Assembly: GCF_000716545.1 (NCBI RefSeq)
Contig: NZ_JNWZ01000035.1
Span: 1-64,000, forward strand
From: Kitasatospora phosalacinea
Lineage (GTDB): Bacteria > Actinomycetota > Actinomycetes > Streptomycetales > Streptomycetaceae
Reading direction: 5' to 3'
DNA length: 64,000 bases
The first letter of the stretch is position 1, and each line of letters opens with the position of its first letter. Made by a program: the position numbers and the translations under genes. Positions 37,426 to 47,699 of this stretch are shown piece by piece. Below the pieces are notes generated by a model. It was not told the origin of the DNA and searched no databases. It saw only the letters and a program-made list of their open reading frames with translations.

Positions 37426-37920
37426 CTACAGGCAGATCCAGCAGTAGAGCTTCTCGCCGGCGCCGCGGGCGCGCCTGGCCAGTCGGATCAGCTCTTCGGC
37501 CAGCGGCTGCACGTCTTCGACGCCGGCCGGGCGGAGCTCCTCCGTCTGCACCCACCTGGCGACGGCCGCCGGCACGTCCGCGTCGCTCACCTCTGCCAGC
37601 GTGTCCCGGACCGAGGCGGCGAGTTCGACCACCCACGGGCCCGTGGCCCAGGGATCGTCCTCGGCCTGCGGGTCGCTCGGTCCGGGCTCCGGGGTGGTCG
37701 GCCAGACGGGCCGCTCGGTCACGAGCCCCGCTTCCCAGGGGACCTGACGGATGGCGGCGACCAGTTCCCCCAGCATGAGGTCCGGATCCAGGCGCTTGGC
37801 CTCGACCCCGTCGAAGTGGGGGTGCCCACCGCCGACGAGCGGGCGGTCGTCCGGATCCTGCAGCGCCCGTACGACCGAAGCCGCATCGGCGGCACGGAAG
37901 TAGTCGGTCAGCACGCCCAT
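37426..37920 (-). CDS. Uncharacterised 164-residue protein
   Basis: I do not assign this protein to a named family, though similar actinobacterial proteins opening MGVLTDYFRAAD and ending in YCWICL-like sequence exist to my recollection. It is acidic and helical (AASVVRALQDPDD, AVARWVQTEELRPAGVEDV, AEELIRLARRARGAGEKLYCWIC) with a Trp/Pro-rich middle (VWPTTPEPGPSDPQAEDDPWATG). No membrane segment or catalytic motif is visible. Its position between two thiC 3'-end remnants, among toxin-antitoxin genes, suggests cargo such as an immunity or antitoxin-like protein. The start is the ATG at 37920 after GGAAACCC. Confidence 0.6.
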   Translation of the reverse strand: MGVLTDYFRAADAASVVRALQDPDDRPLVGGGHPHFDGVEAKRLDPDLMLGELVAAIRQVPWEAGLVTERPVWPTTPEPGPSDPQAEDDPWATGPWVVELAASVRDTLAEVSDADVPAAVARWVQTEELRPAGVEDVQPLAEELIRLARRARGAGEKLYCWICL

Positions 37921-37994
37921 GGGTTTCCTTCCCGCGCGGTCATCCGTCAGCCGCCAGTTGACCAGGCCCGACCGACACACCGACCCCGGCCGGA

Positions 37995-38036
37995 GCACCG
38001 CGCCGGGAAGCCCCCTCCTGCCTCCCGGTGCGGTGC
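37995..38036 (-). terminator. Hairpin downstream of thiC remnant 1
   Basis: GCACCGCGCCGGGA (37995-38008) pairs with TCCCGGTGCGGTGC (38023-38036) with one mismatch over a 14-base loop. It starts 17 bases after the remnant's stop, the same place as the hairpin behind intact thiC, so it is probably the old thiC terminator. Confidence 0.6.
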
Positions 38037-38052
38037 CCCCGTGCGGCGTGCC

Positions 38053-38206
38053 GTCAGTCGGCGAGCGGGAGGTAGACCTTGTTGCCCCGGGCGGCGAACT
38101 CGGCGGACTTCTCGGCCATGCCGACCAGCGCGGCGCGTTCGGCCTGTTCAGCCTCGCCGCCGTGTTCGTCGCGGATCCAGCGACTGATCTTCATCGAGCA
38201 GAACTT
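38053..38206 (-). pseudogene. thiC 3'-end remnant 1 (about 50 codons)
   Basis: This segment aligns without gaps to 38983-39136 at an offset of exactly 930 bases. I count about 13 mismatches in 154 bases, and about 60 bases in the middle are identical. It encodes [20 protein letters not shown] and the rest of the ThiC C-terminus through KVYLPLAD and a TGA stop. Upstream of the matching FCSMK codons the sequence diverges abruptly, so no start is available. Confidence 0.9.
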
Positions 38207-38239
38207 GGCCGAAGGCAGCACTGCAAGGAGTTGAGCCAG

Positions 38240-38647
38240 TCATGGGTTGATCGATGAAAAGACCTCGACCTCGCACTTTGCCGCACCACTGCGTTTGATC
38301 CTCGCATCGCTGGTGATCAGCGGTACGCCCAGGGACTCCGCCAGGGCGACGTACTGGGAGTCGTACGCGCTGAGGTTGGCATGCAGCTTCTTCACCCGGT
38401 CCCAGAAGGGGAGCGTCTCCCGTTTGACGATAGGAAGCATCAGGTACGCGGCGATCGCCCTCTCCACTTCCTTCTGGGTCAGCTTGCCGCCACGCTGCAT
38501 GCCGAGGAGGGCAGACTGGATCTCGTAGTCGAGGAGGGTCGGGGCGTAGACGTCTCCAGCCTCGACCACGCGCCTACGGACGAGTTCGCCGTCGGAGGTA
38601 CGGGCGGTGAGAACCAGGACGAGAGCGGAGCAGTCGATGACGATCAA
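38240..38647 (-). CDS. vapC: VapC-type PIN-domain toxin
   Basis: This 135-residue PIN ribonuclease has its acidic residues intact: Asp5 (IVIDCSAL), Glu42 (LLDYEIQSAL), Asp96 (SAYDSQYVALAESLG) and Asp114 (LITSDARI). The start is a TTG that overlaps the antitoxin stop in TTGA (38644-38647); the rare start may keep toxin levels low. It lies between intact thiC and thiC remnant 1. The frame is complete and probably functional. Confidence 0.88.
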   Translation of the reverse strand: MIVIDCSALVLVLTARTSDGELVRRRVVEAGDVYAPTLLDYEIQSALLGMQRGGKLTQKEVERAIAAYLMLPIVKRETLPFWDRVKKLHANLSAYDSQYVALAESLGVPLITSDARIKRSGAAKCEVEVFSSINP

Positions 38648-38874
38648 CGTCCGGCTCGCCCCTCATCGATGGCAGCGAGGACATCGGTCGTGCTGATGTC
38701 GGCCGTGGTCTCCCGATTCAGCCGCTCCATCATCTGCGCCATCGTGGGCTTGGACGCCTCCCTGGCGATCAGCTCCTGCATGAACGCCTGGAGCGACTGA
38801 CCGGCCTGGGCCGCGCGAACCTTCAGGGTCTGGACCTGGTCATCCGGGACATCCCGGATCGTGAGGACTGTCAT
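38644..38874 (-). CDS. vapB: FitA/VapB-like antitoxin
   Basis: This 76-residue antitoxin has an Arc-type ribbon-helix-helix N-terminus (MTVLTIRDVPDDQVQTLKVRAAQAGQSLQAFMQELI by position 1-36) and a toxin-binding tail (MAQMMERLNRETTADISTTD). It should neutralise the PIN toxin and, with it, repress the operon. A consensus TATAAT six bases before the ATG indicates a leaderless transcript, and a CTGCA-AAA-TGCAG dyad upstream is a candidate operator. Confidence 0.87.
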   Translation of the reverse strand: MTVLTIRDVPDDQVQTLKVRAAQAGQSLQAFMQELIAREASKPTMAQMMERLNRETTADISTTDVLAAIDEGRAGR

Positions 38875-38880
38875 GACTGC

Positions 38881-38909
38881 ATTATAGCTTCAGTGCCTGC
38901 AAAATGCAG
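38881..38909 (-). promoter_or_regulatory. vapBC promoter and operator
   Basis: On the minus strand TATAAT (38881-38886) is a perfect -10 hexamer six bases before the antitoxin ATG. The dyad CTGCAAAATGCAG (38897-38909) covers the spacer, a good position for autorepression. No clear -35 is seen. Confidence 0.6.
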
Positions 38910-38934
38910 ATAGCCGAGGGCGGAAAGCGACGCC

Positions 38935-38969
38935 GCGCCGTCCGGGAGGCGGGAGCTCCCGGACGGCGC
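38935..38969 (-). terminator. thiC terminator hairpin
   Basis: GCGCCGTCCGGGAG (38935-38948) pairs perfectly with 38956-38969 over a 7-base loop, 15 bases after the thiC stop. It insulates vapBC from thiC readthrough. Confidence 0.75.
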
Positions 38970-38983
38970 CACAAGCTCGTGCG

Positions 38984-40919
<1,936 letters not shown>

Positions 40920-41042
40920 TTCCGCGCAGGGGCGTTCGCCGCCTGCGTTCGCCGTTCACGGTAGGGCACCCGGCGCGGCTGGTCCAGCACGCCCCGGGCC
41001 GAACGCTGTTCAGGGCGCCCGTGCGCGGGGGAGAATCACCGG

Positions 41043-41243
41043 GTGATCGGACTGGTGGGACGGGTGACCGGGCGGATCGGCGCGGGCCTGGTCGGCGAGG
41101 TGATGGTGCAGGTCCCCGAGCGGCCGGGCAGCGAGGCGTTCCTGGCGTACCGGGCGGTGCCGGGCGAGCCGCTGGAGTCCGGCACCATGGTGGTCGTGGT
41201 CGATTACCAGCCACCTCGGACGGTGTACGTCGAACCGTTCTGA
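41043..41243 (+). CDS. Small NfeD-like OB-fold protein
   Basis: This 66-residue protein resembles the C-terminal OB domain of NfeD (GLVGRVTGRIGAGLVGEVMV, then GTMVVVVDYQPPRTVYVEPF) without membrane helices. NfeD proteins work with flotillins in membrane microdomains, and a flotillin gene follows 185 bases downstream. The GTG start has GGGGGAG upstream. Confidence 0.75.
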   Translation: MIGLVGRVTGRIGAGLVGEVMVQVPERPGSEAFLAYRAVPGEPLESGTMVVVVDYQPPRTVYVEPF

Positions 41244-41428
41244 GCGCACGTCAGCCGGTCCCGTCCAAACCTCCGCAGCGGTTTCGGGACAGTGAGGGTG
41301 ACCACGCGCACGATCCCTTCCCCCGCGATCACCACGGGCGGAGAATGCGGCTGCCACCGGGTTCCGCGCCCACAACTGCACCACTCGGCGCAGCCACGGA
41401 CCGGTGTGCCACGAAGGGGGAGATCGCG

Positions 41429-42919
41429 GTGCTGATCGGCATCGTCGGAGCAGTCGTCGCAGGCCTGGTCGTCCTGGTCCTGCTGTTCAAACTGATGTGG
41501 CGGGTCGCCGAGCCGAACGAGGCGCTCGTCATCTCGGGTTCCAAGCACGGCGAGGGCCTGGGCTTCCGCGTGGTCACCGGACGGGGCACCTTCGTGGTGC
41601 CCGGCGTCCAGGTGGTCCGGCGGCTGTCGCTGGACCTCAACGAGGCCGCACTGGACGTCGAGTGCGTGACGTCGCAGGGCATCCCGGTGCACGTCAAGGG
41701 CGTGGTCATCTTCAAGGTCGGTGACGACCCGGTGTCCATCGCCAACGCCGCCCGCCGCTTCCTGGACCAGCAGAAGATGATGGGCCAGCGGGTGCACAAC
41801 GTGTTCGCCGGCCACCTGCGCTCCATCGTCGGCGGGCTGACCGTCGAGGACATGATCCGCGACCGCGAGCGGCTCACCGGTGAGACCCGCTCCGCCTCGG
41901 GCATCGAGATGGAGAAGCTCGGCCTGATCATCGACTCGCTGCAGATCCAGGAGATCCTGGACCCGACCGGGTACATCACCAACCTGGCCGCGCCGCACGC
42001 CGCCGCCGTCCAGCGCGACGCCCGGATCGCGGCCGCCGAGGCCGACCGCCGGGCCACCGAGGCCGAGCAGGAGGCGTTCGCCCGCAAGGCCGAGGCGACC
42101 CGCAACTCGGGGATCCAGCAGGCCGGCTACCAGGCCGAGATGGACACCGCCGCGGCCCGCGCCATGCAGGCCGGTCCGCTCGCCCAGGCCGCCGCCCGGC
42201 AGGAGGTCGTGGTCCAGGAGACCAAGGTGGCCGAGCTGGAGGCGCACCGCAAGGAGCAGCAGCTCCAGGCCGACGTCCGCAAGCCGGCCGACGCCCGCGC
42301 GTACGAGACCCGCACCAAGGCCGAGGCGGACCGCGACGCCCGGATCTCCGCCGCCGAGGCGCTGTCCCGGGAGACCGACCTGAAGACCGCCGCCGAGGCC
42401 AACCGGGTCAAGGTCGCCGCGGCCGCCGAGGCCGAGGCCACCCGGGCCCGCGGCCTGGCCGCCGCCGAGGCCACCCGCGCCACCGGTGAGGCCCAGGCCG
42501 CCGCCGAGGCCGCCAAGGGCCTGGCCGAGGCCGAGGCCGCCCGGGCCAAGGGCCTCGCCGAGGCGGAGGCCACCCGGGCCCAGGGCCTGGCCGAGGCCGA
42601 GGGCATCAAGGCCCGTGCCGCGGCCCTCGCCGAGAACCAGGAGGCCGTCGTCGCCCAGCAGTTGGCCGAGAACTGGCCCGCCATCGTCCGGGCCGGCGCG
42701 GACGCCTTCGGCAACGTCGAGCACATGGTGCTGCTGAACGGCGCCGAGGGCATGTCCGAGATGTTCGCCAAGGCGCTCACCATGGGCGGCACCGGCCTCG
42801 GCCTGGCCCGCCAGCTGCTCAACTCGATGAACCCCGCGGCCCCCGCCGAGACCCCGGCCGAACCGGCCGGGTCCCCGGTCACGCAGGTCATTCCGGTGCA
42901 GGTCGACACCGGCAACTGA
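41429..42919 (+). CDS. Flotillin-like SPFH-domain protein
   Basis: This 496-residue protein has an N-terminal membrane segment (LIGIVGAVVAGLVVLVLLFKL), an SPFH/band 7 domain (about residues 30-200, with ALVISGSKHGEGLGFRVVTG and FLDQQKMMGQRVHNVFAGH), and a long Ala/Glu-rich coiled coil with repeats of GLAEAEATRA type (about 320-410). It ends in a Pro-rich tail. Flotillins form oligomeric scaffolds in the membrane. The GTG at 41429 follows AAGGGGGAG and gives the proper membrane start. The NfeD-like gene upstream is its usual partner. Confidence 0.92.
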   Translation: MLIGIVGAVVAGLVVLVLLFKLMWRVAEPNEALVISGSKHGEGLGFRVVTGRGTFVVPGVQVVRRLSLDLNEAALDVECVTSQGIPVHVKGVVIFKVGDDPVSIANAARRFLDQQKMMGQRVHNVFAGHLRSIVGGLTVEDMIRDRERLTGETRSASGIEMEKLGLIIDSLQIQEILDPTGYITNLAAPHAAAVQRDARIAAAEADRRATEAEQEAFARKAEATRNSGIQQAGYQAEMDTAAARAMQAGPLAQAAARQEVVVQETKVAELEAHRKEQQLQADVRKPADARAYETRTKAEADRDARISAAEALSRETDLKTAAEANRVKVAAAAEAEATRARGLAAAEATRATGEAQAAAEAAKGLAEAEAARAKGLAEAEATRAQGLAEAEGIKARAAALAENQEAVVAQQLAENWPAIVRAGADAFGNVEHMVLLNGAEGMSEMFAKALTMGGTGLGLARQLLNSMNPAAPAETPAEPAGSPVTQVIPVQVDTGN

Positions 42920-42926
42920 CGCTCCG

Positions 42927-42978
42927 GGGGCTGACGCCCCGCCGCTGAGGCCCGTGCGGCACCACCGCCGTACGGGCC
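42927..42978 (+). terminator. Double hairpin after flotillin gene
   Basis: GGGGC/GCCCC with loop TGAC (42927-42940) is followed by GGCCCGTGCGGC with GCCGTACGGGCC (42949-42978, one mismatch). Both lie within 60 bases of the flotillin stop and insulate the next operon. Confidence 0.6.
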
Positions 42979-43057
42979 CCGCCGTCTCCGCATCCCCGGA
43001 CCCGGCTGAGTACCCGTACTCACGCCCCGGCCGCCGCCCGGCCGCGAGCATCGGAAC

Positions 43058-44065
43058 ATGGACCCGCTGCCCCGCGTCGGAATCACCGCCGTCGGCTCCC
43101 ACCTTCCCCGGCAGGCCGTCACCTCACGGCAGTTGCAGGACGAAGTGGCCGCCGGCGCCCGCCTCCCGCTGCCCGACGGCATGTTCGAGAAGGCCACCGG
43201 CATCCGCACCCGCCGCTTCGCCGGGCCCGACGAACACCCCTCCACGCTCGCCCTGGCCGCCGCCCGGCAGGCCCTCGACCGCCGCGGCCTGGCACCCGAC
43301 GACCTCGACCTGCTGCTGTTCGCCTCCGCCTCCCGGGACGTCTGCGAACCCGCCACCGCCCACCTCGTCCAGGCCGGGCTCGGCTCCCGCGCGCACGCGT
43401 TGGACGTCGCCAACGCCTGCAACAGCTTCCTCAACGGCATCGACACCGCCCGCGCGATGATCCTGGCCGGCCGCGCCCGCCGCGCCCTGGTCGTCACCGG
43501 CGAGACCCCCAGCCGGGCCATGCGCCGCGACCCCTCCGGCCTCGCCGAGTTCCGCGCCGGCTTCGCCGGCTACACCTTCGGCGACGGTGCCGCCGCCGTC
43601 CTGCTGGAACGCGTCGACCGCGGCGGCATCCTCGACGTCGAGACCCAGACCGCCTCCGAGCACTGGGAGGTCGGCGGCATACCCGGCGGCGGATCGCGCC
43701 ACCCGCGCGGCGACGAGTGGAGCTACTTCCGGGGCGGCGGGAAGGAGTTGCGCGGCGTCTTCGAACAGATCGGCGCCGACATCCTCACCCGCGTCGCCGC
43801 CCGCACCGGTCTCGGCTGGGACGCCTACGCCCGCGTCCTGGTCCACCAGGTCACCCTGCCGTACCTGGAGCGCTTCGTGGAGCTCACCGGCGTCCCCGCC
43901 GACAAGCTGGTCGTCACCGTCCCCGAACTCGGCAACCTGGCCTCCGCCACCATCGGCGTCCAACTCGACCGGATCATGGACGAGTTGGACGGCGGGGACC
44001 GCGTCCTGATGGTCGGCCTGGGCGGCGGCGTCAGCCTGATGACGATGGTCTGGGAGAAGTCATGA
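43058..44065 (+). CDS. OleA-like thiolase (head-to-head acyl condensation)
   Basis: This 335-residue thiolase-fold enzyme resembles OleA more than FabH. Catalytic residues are Cys121 in DVANACNSFLNGID, His263 in LVHQVTLPYL and Asn293 in ELGNLASAT. The ASRDVCEPATAHLV stretch carries Glu97, the apparent equivalent of the special OleA glutamate that deprotonates the second acyl chain. The DVANAC-x-x-F-x-NG-x-D block and ALVVTGET also fit the OleA group. OleA condenses two acyl-CoAs into a 2-alkyl-3-ketoacid. It is the first gene of a five-gene cluster, after a terminator, and overlaps the glycosyltransferase gene in ATGA. Confidence 0.82.
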   Translation: MDPLPRVGITAVGSHLPRQAVTSRQLQDEVAAGARLPLPDGMFEKATGIRTRRFAGPDEHPSTLALAAARQALDRRGLAPDDLDLLLFASASRDVCEPATAHLVQAGLGSRAHALDVANACNSFLNGIDTARAMILAGRARRALVVTGETPSRAMRRDPSGLAEFRAGFAGYTFGDGAAAVLLERVDRGGILDVETQTASEHWEVGGIPGGGSRHPRGDEWSYFRGGGKELRGVFEQIGADILTRVAARTGLGWDAYARVLVHQVTLPYLERFVELTGVPADKLVVTVPELGNLASATIGVQLDRIMDELDGGDRVLMVGLGGGVSLMTMVWEKS

Positions 44066-44862
44066 CCGAGCCCCGGGCGACCGAGCCCCCGACGACCGGG
44101 CTCCCGACGACCGGGCTCCCGACGACCGAACTCTGGGTGGTCGTCCCCGCCTACCAGGAGGCCGCCCGGATCGACGGCACCCTGCGGGCCCTCGCCGCCC
44201 AGCACGACCGCGACTTCACCCTGCTGGTCGTCGACAACGGCTCCACCGACACCACCGGCGACCAGGTCCTCGCCTTCGCCCGCACCGCGCCCTTCCCCGT
44301 CCGCCTGATCACCGAACCCGAGAAGGGCGTCGGCTGCGCCGTCGACACCGGCTTCCGCCACGCCATCGGCCACGGCGCGACCCTGCTCGCCCGCACCGAC
44401 GCCGACTGCCTGCCCGAACCCGGCTGGACCGCCGCCGCCCGCGCCGCGATGCTGGCCTCCGGCGGGCTGGTCTGCGGACGCGTCACCGCCCGCCGCGACG
44501 AGCACGGCCCCGTCGGCCGCACCGTCTTCCGCACCCTGGTCGCCCTCGGCGCCCTCTTCGGCCGCCTCCGCCCCGCCCACCACCGCCGCCACGGCTACCT
44601 CACCCCCTACCGGATGCACGCCGGCAACAACATGGCCGTCACCGCCGCCCTCTACCTCGCCACCGACGGCATGCCCCGCCGCCCCTCCCCCACCGACCGC
44701 GCCTTCATCAACCTCGTCCGCCGCCGCACCACCGCGATCGTCCACCGCCCCGACATGGTCGTCCAGAACTCCACCCGCCGCATCCGCGCCTACGGCCTGC
44801 GCGGCACCGCCCGCTGGTACCTCGAACGCGGCCCCGGCCACCACGACGTCGACGTCCGGTAG
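44062..44862 (+). CDS. Family 2 glycosyltransferase
   Basis: This 266-residue GT-A enzyme has the nucleotide-sugar strand ELWVVVPAYQEAARIDGTL, VVDNGSTDTTGDQ, and the metal-binding DxD in LARTDADCLPEPGW. It transfers a sugar from an activated donor to an unknown acceptor. The N-terminus has a short Thr-Thr-Gly-Leu-Pro repeat from a tandem 15-base array (about 44087-44131). The start overlaps the OleA-like stop (ATGA), so both are made together. It lacks obvious membrane helices. Placement inside the cluster suggests it glycosylates the product. Confidence 0.85.
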   Translation: MTEPRATEPPTTGLPTTGLPTTELWVVVPAYQEAARIDGTLRALAAQHDRDFTLLVVDNGSTDTTGDQVLAFARTAPFPVRLITEPEKGVGCAVDTGFRHAIGHGATLLARTDADCLPEPGWTAAARAAMLASGGLVCGRVTARRDEHGPVGRTVFRTLVALGALFGRLRPAHHRRHGYLTPYRMHAGNNMAVTAALYLATDGMPRRPSPTDRAFINLVRRRTTAIVHRPDMVVQNSTRRIRAYGLRGTARWYLERGPGHHDVDVR

Positions 44863-44934
44863 GCCCGCCAGGACGCCCACCCCAGGGGCTCGGGGAGCGG
44901 CCGAGCCCGGGCCTGCCGAAGGTGCGCTGCCGTG

Positions 44935-44999
44935 GCGCGCACCGGCTTCGAGTTCCGTTTCGAGCACGCGGCAGCCCCGGCCTCCGACGGGCTCCGGCC
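44935..44999 (+). repeat. Dispersed repeat copy B
   Basis: This 65-base stretch is an imperfect copy of 28533-28596 and lies in the 202-base gap between the glycosyltransferase and ligase genes. The last 23 bases (CCGGCCTCCGACGGGCTCC plus GGCC) are identical in both copies. No open reading frame of quality spans the gap. Confidence 0.6.
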
Positions 45000-45064
45000 C
45001 CAGCAGCACGGACTCGCCGTTCCCCGAGCCCCTGGTTTCCCACCCGTCAGCCGAAAGGACCCCC

Positions 45065-46540
45065 GTGCTCGACCGACTCGCCCGCACCCTGCGCGAAGGC
45101 GCCTCGCGGCCGGCCCTCCTCGGCGCCACCCGGCACGGCGCCCCCCGCGTCCTCGCCCGCTGCGGCGACCTCGCCGCGCTCGCCGAGCGCTACGCCGCCG
45201 CCCTGCACCACTCCCACGGCCTGCGGCCGGGCGACACCCTGGGGGTGGCGGTGCGTCCGGGCCCGCGGGCCCTCGCGGTGCTGCTGGCGGCGCACCGGCT
45301 GGGCCTGCGCAGCGCCGTGTTCGATCCGGGGGCCGGGCCGGAGGTGCTGCGGGCGCGGCTGGCGCTGGCCCCGCCCGCGCTGATCCTGGCCGACGCCGCC
45401 GCGCAGGCCGTCTCCGGGTGGGCCCGCCCGCTGGCCCGCCGCGCCGGCCTGGAGCTGCCGCCGTTGAAGGCCCTCGCGCCGGTGGCCACCGTCGGCCCCC
45501 GCCACCCCTGGTGCGCCCGGCCGCTGAGCGGGCGTCAGACGGGGCCCCCGGCCCCGTACGAGGGCGACGGCGACGCGGTGATCGTGTTCACCTCCGGCAC
45601 CACCTCCGCGCCGCGCGCGGTGGTGCACTCGCGGGCCTCGCTGGCCGCCGGGATGCGGGCCGTCGACGCGCTGGTGCGCCCCCGGCCGGGCCGGACGGTG
45701 CTGGGCGGGACGACGTTCGTGCTGGTCCCGGCGCTGGCCGCGGGTGCGGTCGTCGCGCTGCCGGCCCGCCGAGACGCCGTCCTGCAGCACCAGATCGACC
45801 GGCTCGCCCCGGACGAGACGTACCTGACGCCACCTCGGCTGCGACCGCTGACCAGGCTCACCGGCCGGGTCTGGACGGGCTCCGCGCCCGCCGACGCGGC
45901 GCTGCTGCGCCGGGCGAAGGAGGCGGGGGCGAGCGAGGCGTGGGGGGTGTACGCGCTGACCGAGCTGTTCCCGGCCGCGGCCGTCGAGGAGCGCGACAAG
46001 AGCGCCCACGACGGCCCGGGCGACCTGCTCGGCCACCCGCTGCCCGGCGTCCGCACCCGGCTCGGCCCGGACGGCGAACTGCTGCTCACCGCCCCGGCCG
46101 CGCGCGACCGCTACCTCGGCGAGGACCCGGACCCGTGGGTGCGCACCGGCGACCGGGCCCGGCTCGACGCGGACGGGCGGATCGTGCTGGCCGGCCGGCT
46201 CAAGGACATGGTGCTGCGCCGCGCCGAGAACATCTACCCGGGCCTGTACGAGCCCTCCCTGCATCTGCCGGACGTCGAACTCGCCGTCCTGGTGGGCGTC
46301 CCGGCCCCGGACGGCGACGAGCGGCTGGTCGCCCTGGTGCAGCCCCGCCCCGGCGCCGACCACCACCGCCTGCGCGCCGCCCTGCACGCCCCGCTCGCCC
46401 GGATGGGCACCGCCCGCCCCGACGCCCTGTTGCTCGGACCCGTTCCGCTCACCGGCCGCTCCCGCAAACCCGACCGCCCGGCGGCCGCCCGCTACTGCGC
46501 CCACCGACTCGCCGAATCCCGCCCCCGGAGCCCGCGTTGA
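45065..46540 (+). CDS. OleC-like adenylate-forming enzyme
   Basis: This 491-residue ANL-superfamily protein has the P-loop VIVFTSGTTSAPRAVVHS, the A5-like WGVYALTELFP, the hinge GRLKDMVLRRAENIYP and a terminal TGRSRKPDR with a lysine in the catalytic position. The EV-type YALTE followed by FPAAAVEE resembles OleC, which turns a 2-alkyl-3-hydroxyacid into a beta-lactone through an acyl-AMP. A simple acyl-CoA ligase is the alternative. The GTG start is preceded by CCGAAAGGACCCCC, the same leader used by the dehydrogenase gene at 47700. Confidence 0.75.
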   Translation: MLDRLARTLREGASRPALLGATRHGAPRVLARCGDLAALAERYAAALHHSHGLRPGDTLGVAVRPGPRALAVLLAAHRLGLRSAVFDPGAGPEVLRARLALAPPALILADAAAQAVSGWARPLARRAGLELPPLKALAPVATVGPRHPWCARPLSGRQTGPPAPYEGDGDAVIVFTSGTTSAPRAVVHSRASLAAGMRAVDALVRPRPGRTVLGGTTFVLVPALAAGAVVALPARRDAVLQHQIDRLAPDETYLTPPRLRPLTRLTGRVWTGSAPADAALLRRAKEAGASEAWGVYALTELFPAAAVEERDKSAHDGPGDLLGHPLPGVRTRLGPDGELLLTAPAARDRYLGEDPDPWVRTGDRARLDADGRIVLAGRLKDMVLRRAENIYPGLYEPSLHLPDVELAVLVGVPAPDGDERLVALVQPRPGADHHRLRAALHAPLARMGTARPDALLLGPVPLTGRSRKPDRPAAARYCAHRLAESRPRSPR

Positions 46541-46598
46541 CCCAGCCGACCTGCCGAGCCCGCCGAACCCACCGGCCCCGCCGGTCCCGGAGCCTCCG

Positions 46599-47636
46599 GT
46601 GACGCCCGCGCGGCGCGCCGACCGCGCCGTCTACCTGCGCGGCCACCCGCTGCTGTTCGCGCTGCTCGCCGCGACCAGGCACCGGCCGGTGGTCCGGCTC
46701 GGCCGCACCATGCTGATCCACCACCCGGACGCCTACCGCGAGGTGCTCACCCGCGTCCCGCTCGACCGGACGGCCGCGCGCACCACCGGCGGCACCGCCG
46801 CCCGGCTCACCGGCGGCAGCCTGCTCTTCGACCAGCAGGGCGCCGAACACCGGGGCGCCCGAAGGGAGTTGGCTCCCCTGCTGGGCCCGGCCGGGGTGGC
46901 CGCGCTGCGCCCGCTCTGGCAGCGGATCCTCGACCGGCACCTGGGCGGCCTCGACGCGCCCGTCGACCTCGTCCCCGCCGTCCGCGAACTGGCCGGCGCC
47001 ACCGCCGCCGCGCTCACCGGCAGCGACGCCGACCCCGTCCGCCTGGCCCGCGCCGCCGAACGGGCCGCGGCCGCCACCGCCCGCGCGCACCTCCCCTCCC
47101 TGCTGCCCCGCCCGGGCAGCGCCCGCCGCGCCCGCGAAGCCGCCGAGGGGCTGTGCCGACTGCTGCCCGACCCGCGCGACGCGATGCTCGCCGTCGCCGC
47201 GGTCAACACCACCCTCGCCGCGCTGCCCCGCGCCGTCGCCTGGTGCGCCCGCGACCGGCTCTGGGACCGCGCCCACCAGGACGCCCCGGCCCTCGCCGCC
47301 GAGCTGCTCCGCCGCACCGCCGCCTCCCCGGTCCTGCCGCGCGCGGCGGCCGCCGACGCGACCGTGCTCGGCCACCGGATCCGCCGCGGCGACCGCCTGC
47401 TGCTGGTCGCCCGCCACGCCGCGCAGTCGCACCGCGACACCCCCACCCACCCGTACGCCGCCCGGGCCCCGTTCGGCCTCGGCCCCCACAGCTGCCCCGG
47501 CGCCGCCCTCGCCCGGGCCCAACTCGCCCTCCTCCTGACCGCCCTGGCCCCGCACCGCCCCCGCGTCCTGCGCACTGCCCCGCACCCCGCGGCCGCCCTC
47601 CCCGCCTACCGCACCTGCCTCGTCCAGGCCCCTTAG
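46599..47636 (+). CDS. Short cytochrome P450
   Basis: This 345-residue P450 is shorter than the usual 400. The heme motif FGLGPHSCPG gives axial Cys299; ExxR is Glu235-Arg238 in AELLRRT; the C-helix HRGARR has His84 and Arg88. The I-helix reads AVAAVNTTLAAL, so the common acid of the acid-alcohol pair is Asn203 followed by Thr204. This may alter proton delivery. It probably oxidises the lipid or lactone made by its neighbours. A GTG start lies 58 bases after the ligase gene. No ferredoxin gene is near. Confidence 0.85.
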   Translation: MTPARRADRAVYLRGHPLLFALLAATRHRPVVRLGRTMLIHHPDAYREVLTRVPLDRTAARTTGGTAARLTGGSLLFDQQGAEHRGARRELAPLLGPAGVAALRPLWQRILDRHLGGLDAPVDLVPAVRELAGATAAALTGSDADPVRLARAAERAAAATARAHLPSLLPRPGSARRAREAAEGLCRLLPDPRDAMLAVAAVNTTLAALPRAVAWCARDRLWDRAHQDAPALAAELLRRTAASPVLPRAAAADATVLGHRIRRGDRLLLVARHAAQSHRDTPTHPYAARAPFGLGPHSCPGAALARAQLALLLTALAPHRPRVLRTAPHPAAALPAYRTCLVQAP

Positions 47637-47699
47637 GCCCGGTCCGGGCGGGCACGTGTCCGCGGCCCCTCGACCGCCCCGTCCACCGAAAGGACCCCC

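Noticed and set aside
37027..38187. 386-residue plus-strand frame across the thiC-remnant region
   Set aside because: Low-complexity Arg/Pro/Gly composition, antisense to the 164-residue gene and to the vapB remnant; no start signal.
44932..46602. 556-residue frame opening MARTGFEFRFEH over the ligase gene
   Set aside because: Arg/Pro-rich out-of-frame shadow of the OleC-like gene; its opening residues are just the dispersed repeat.
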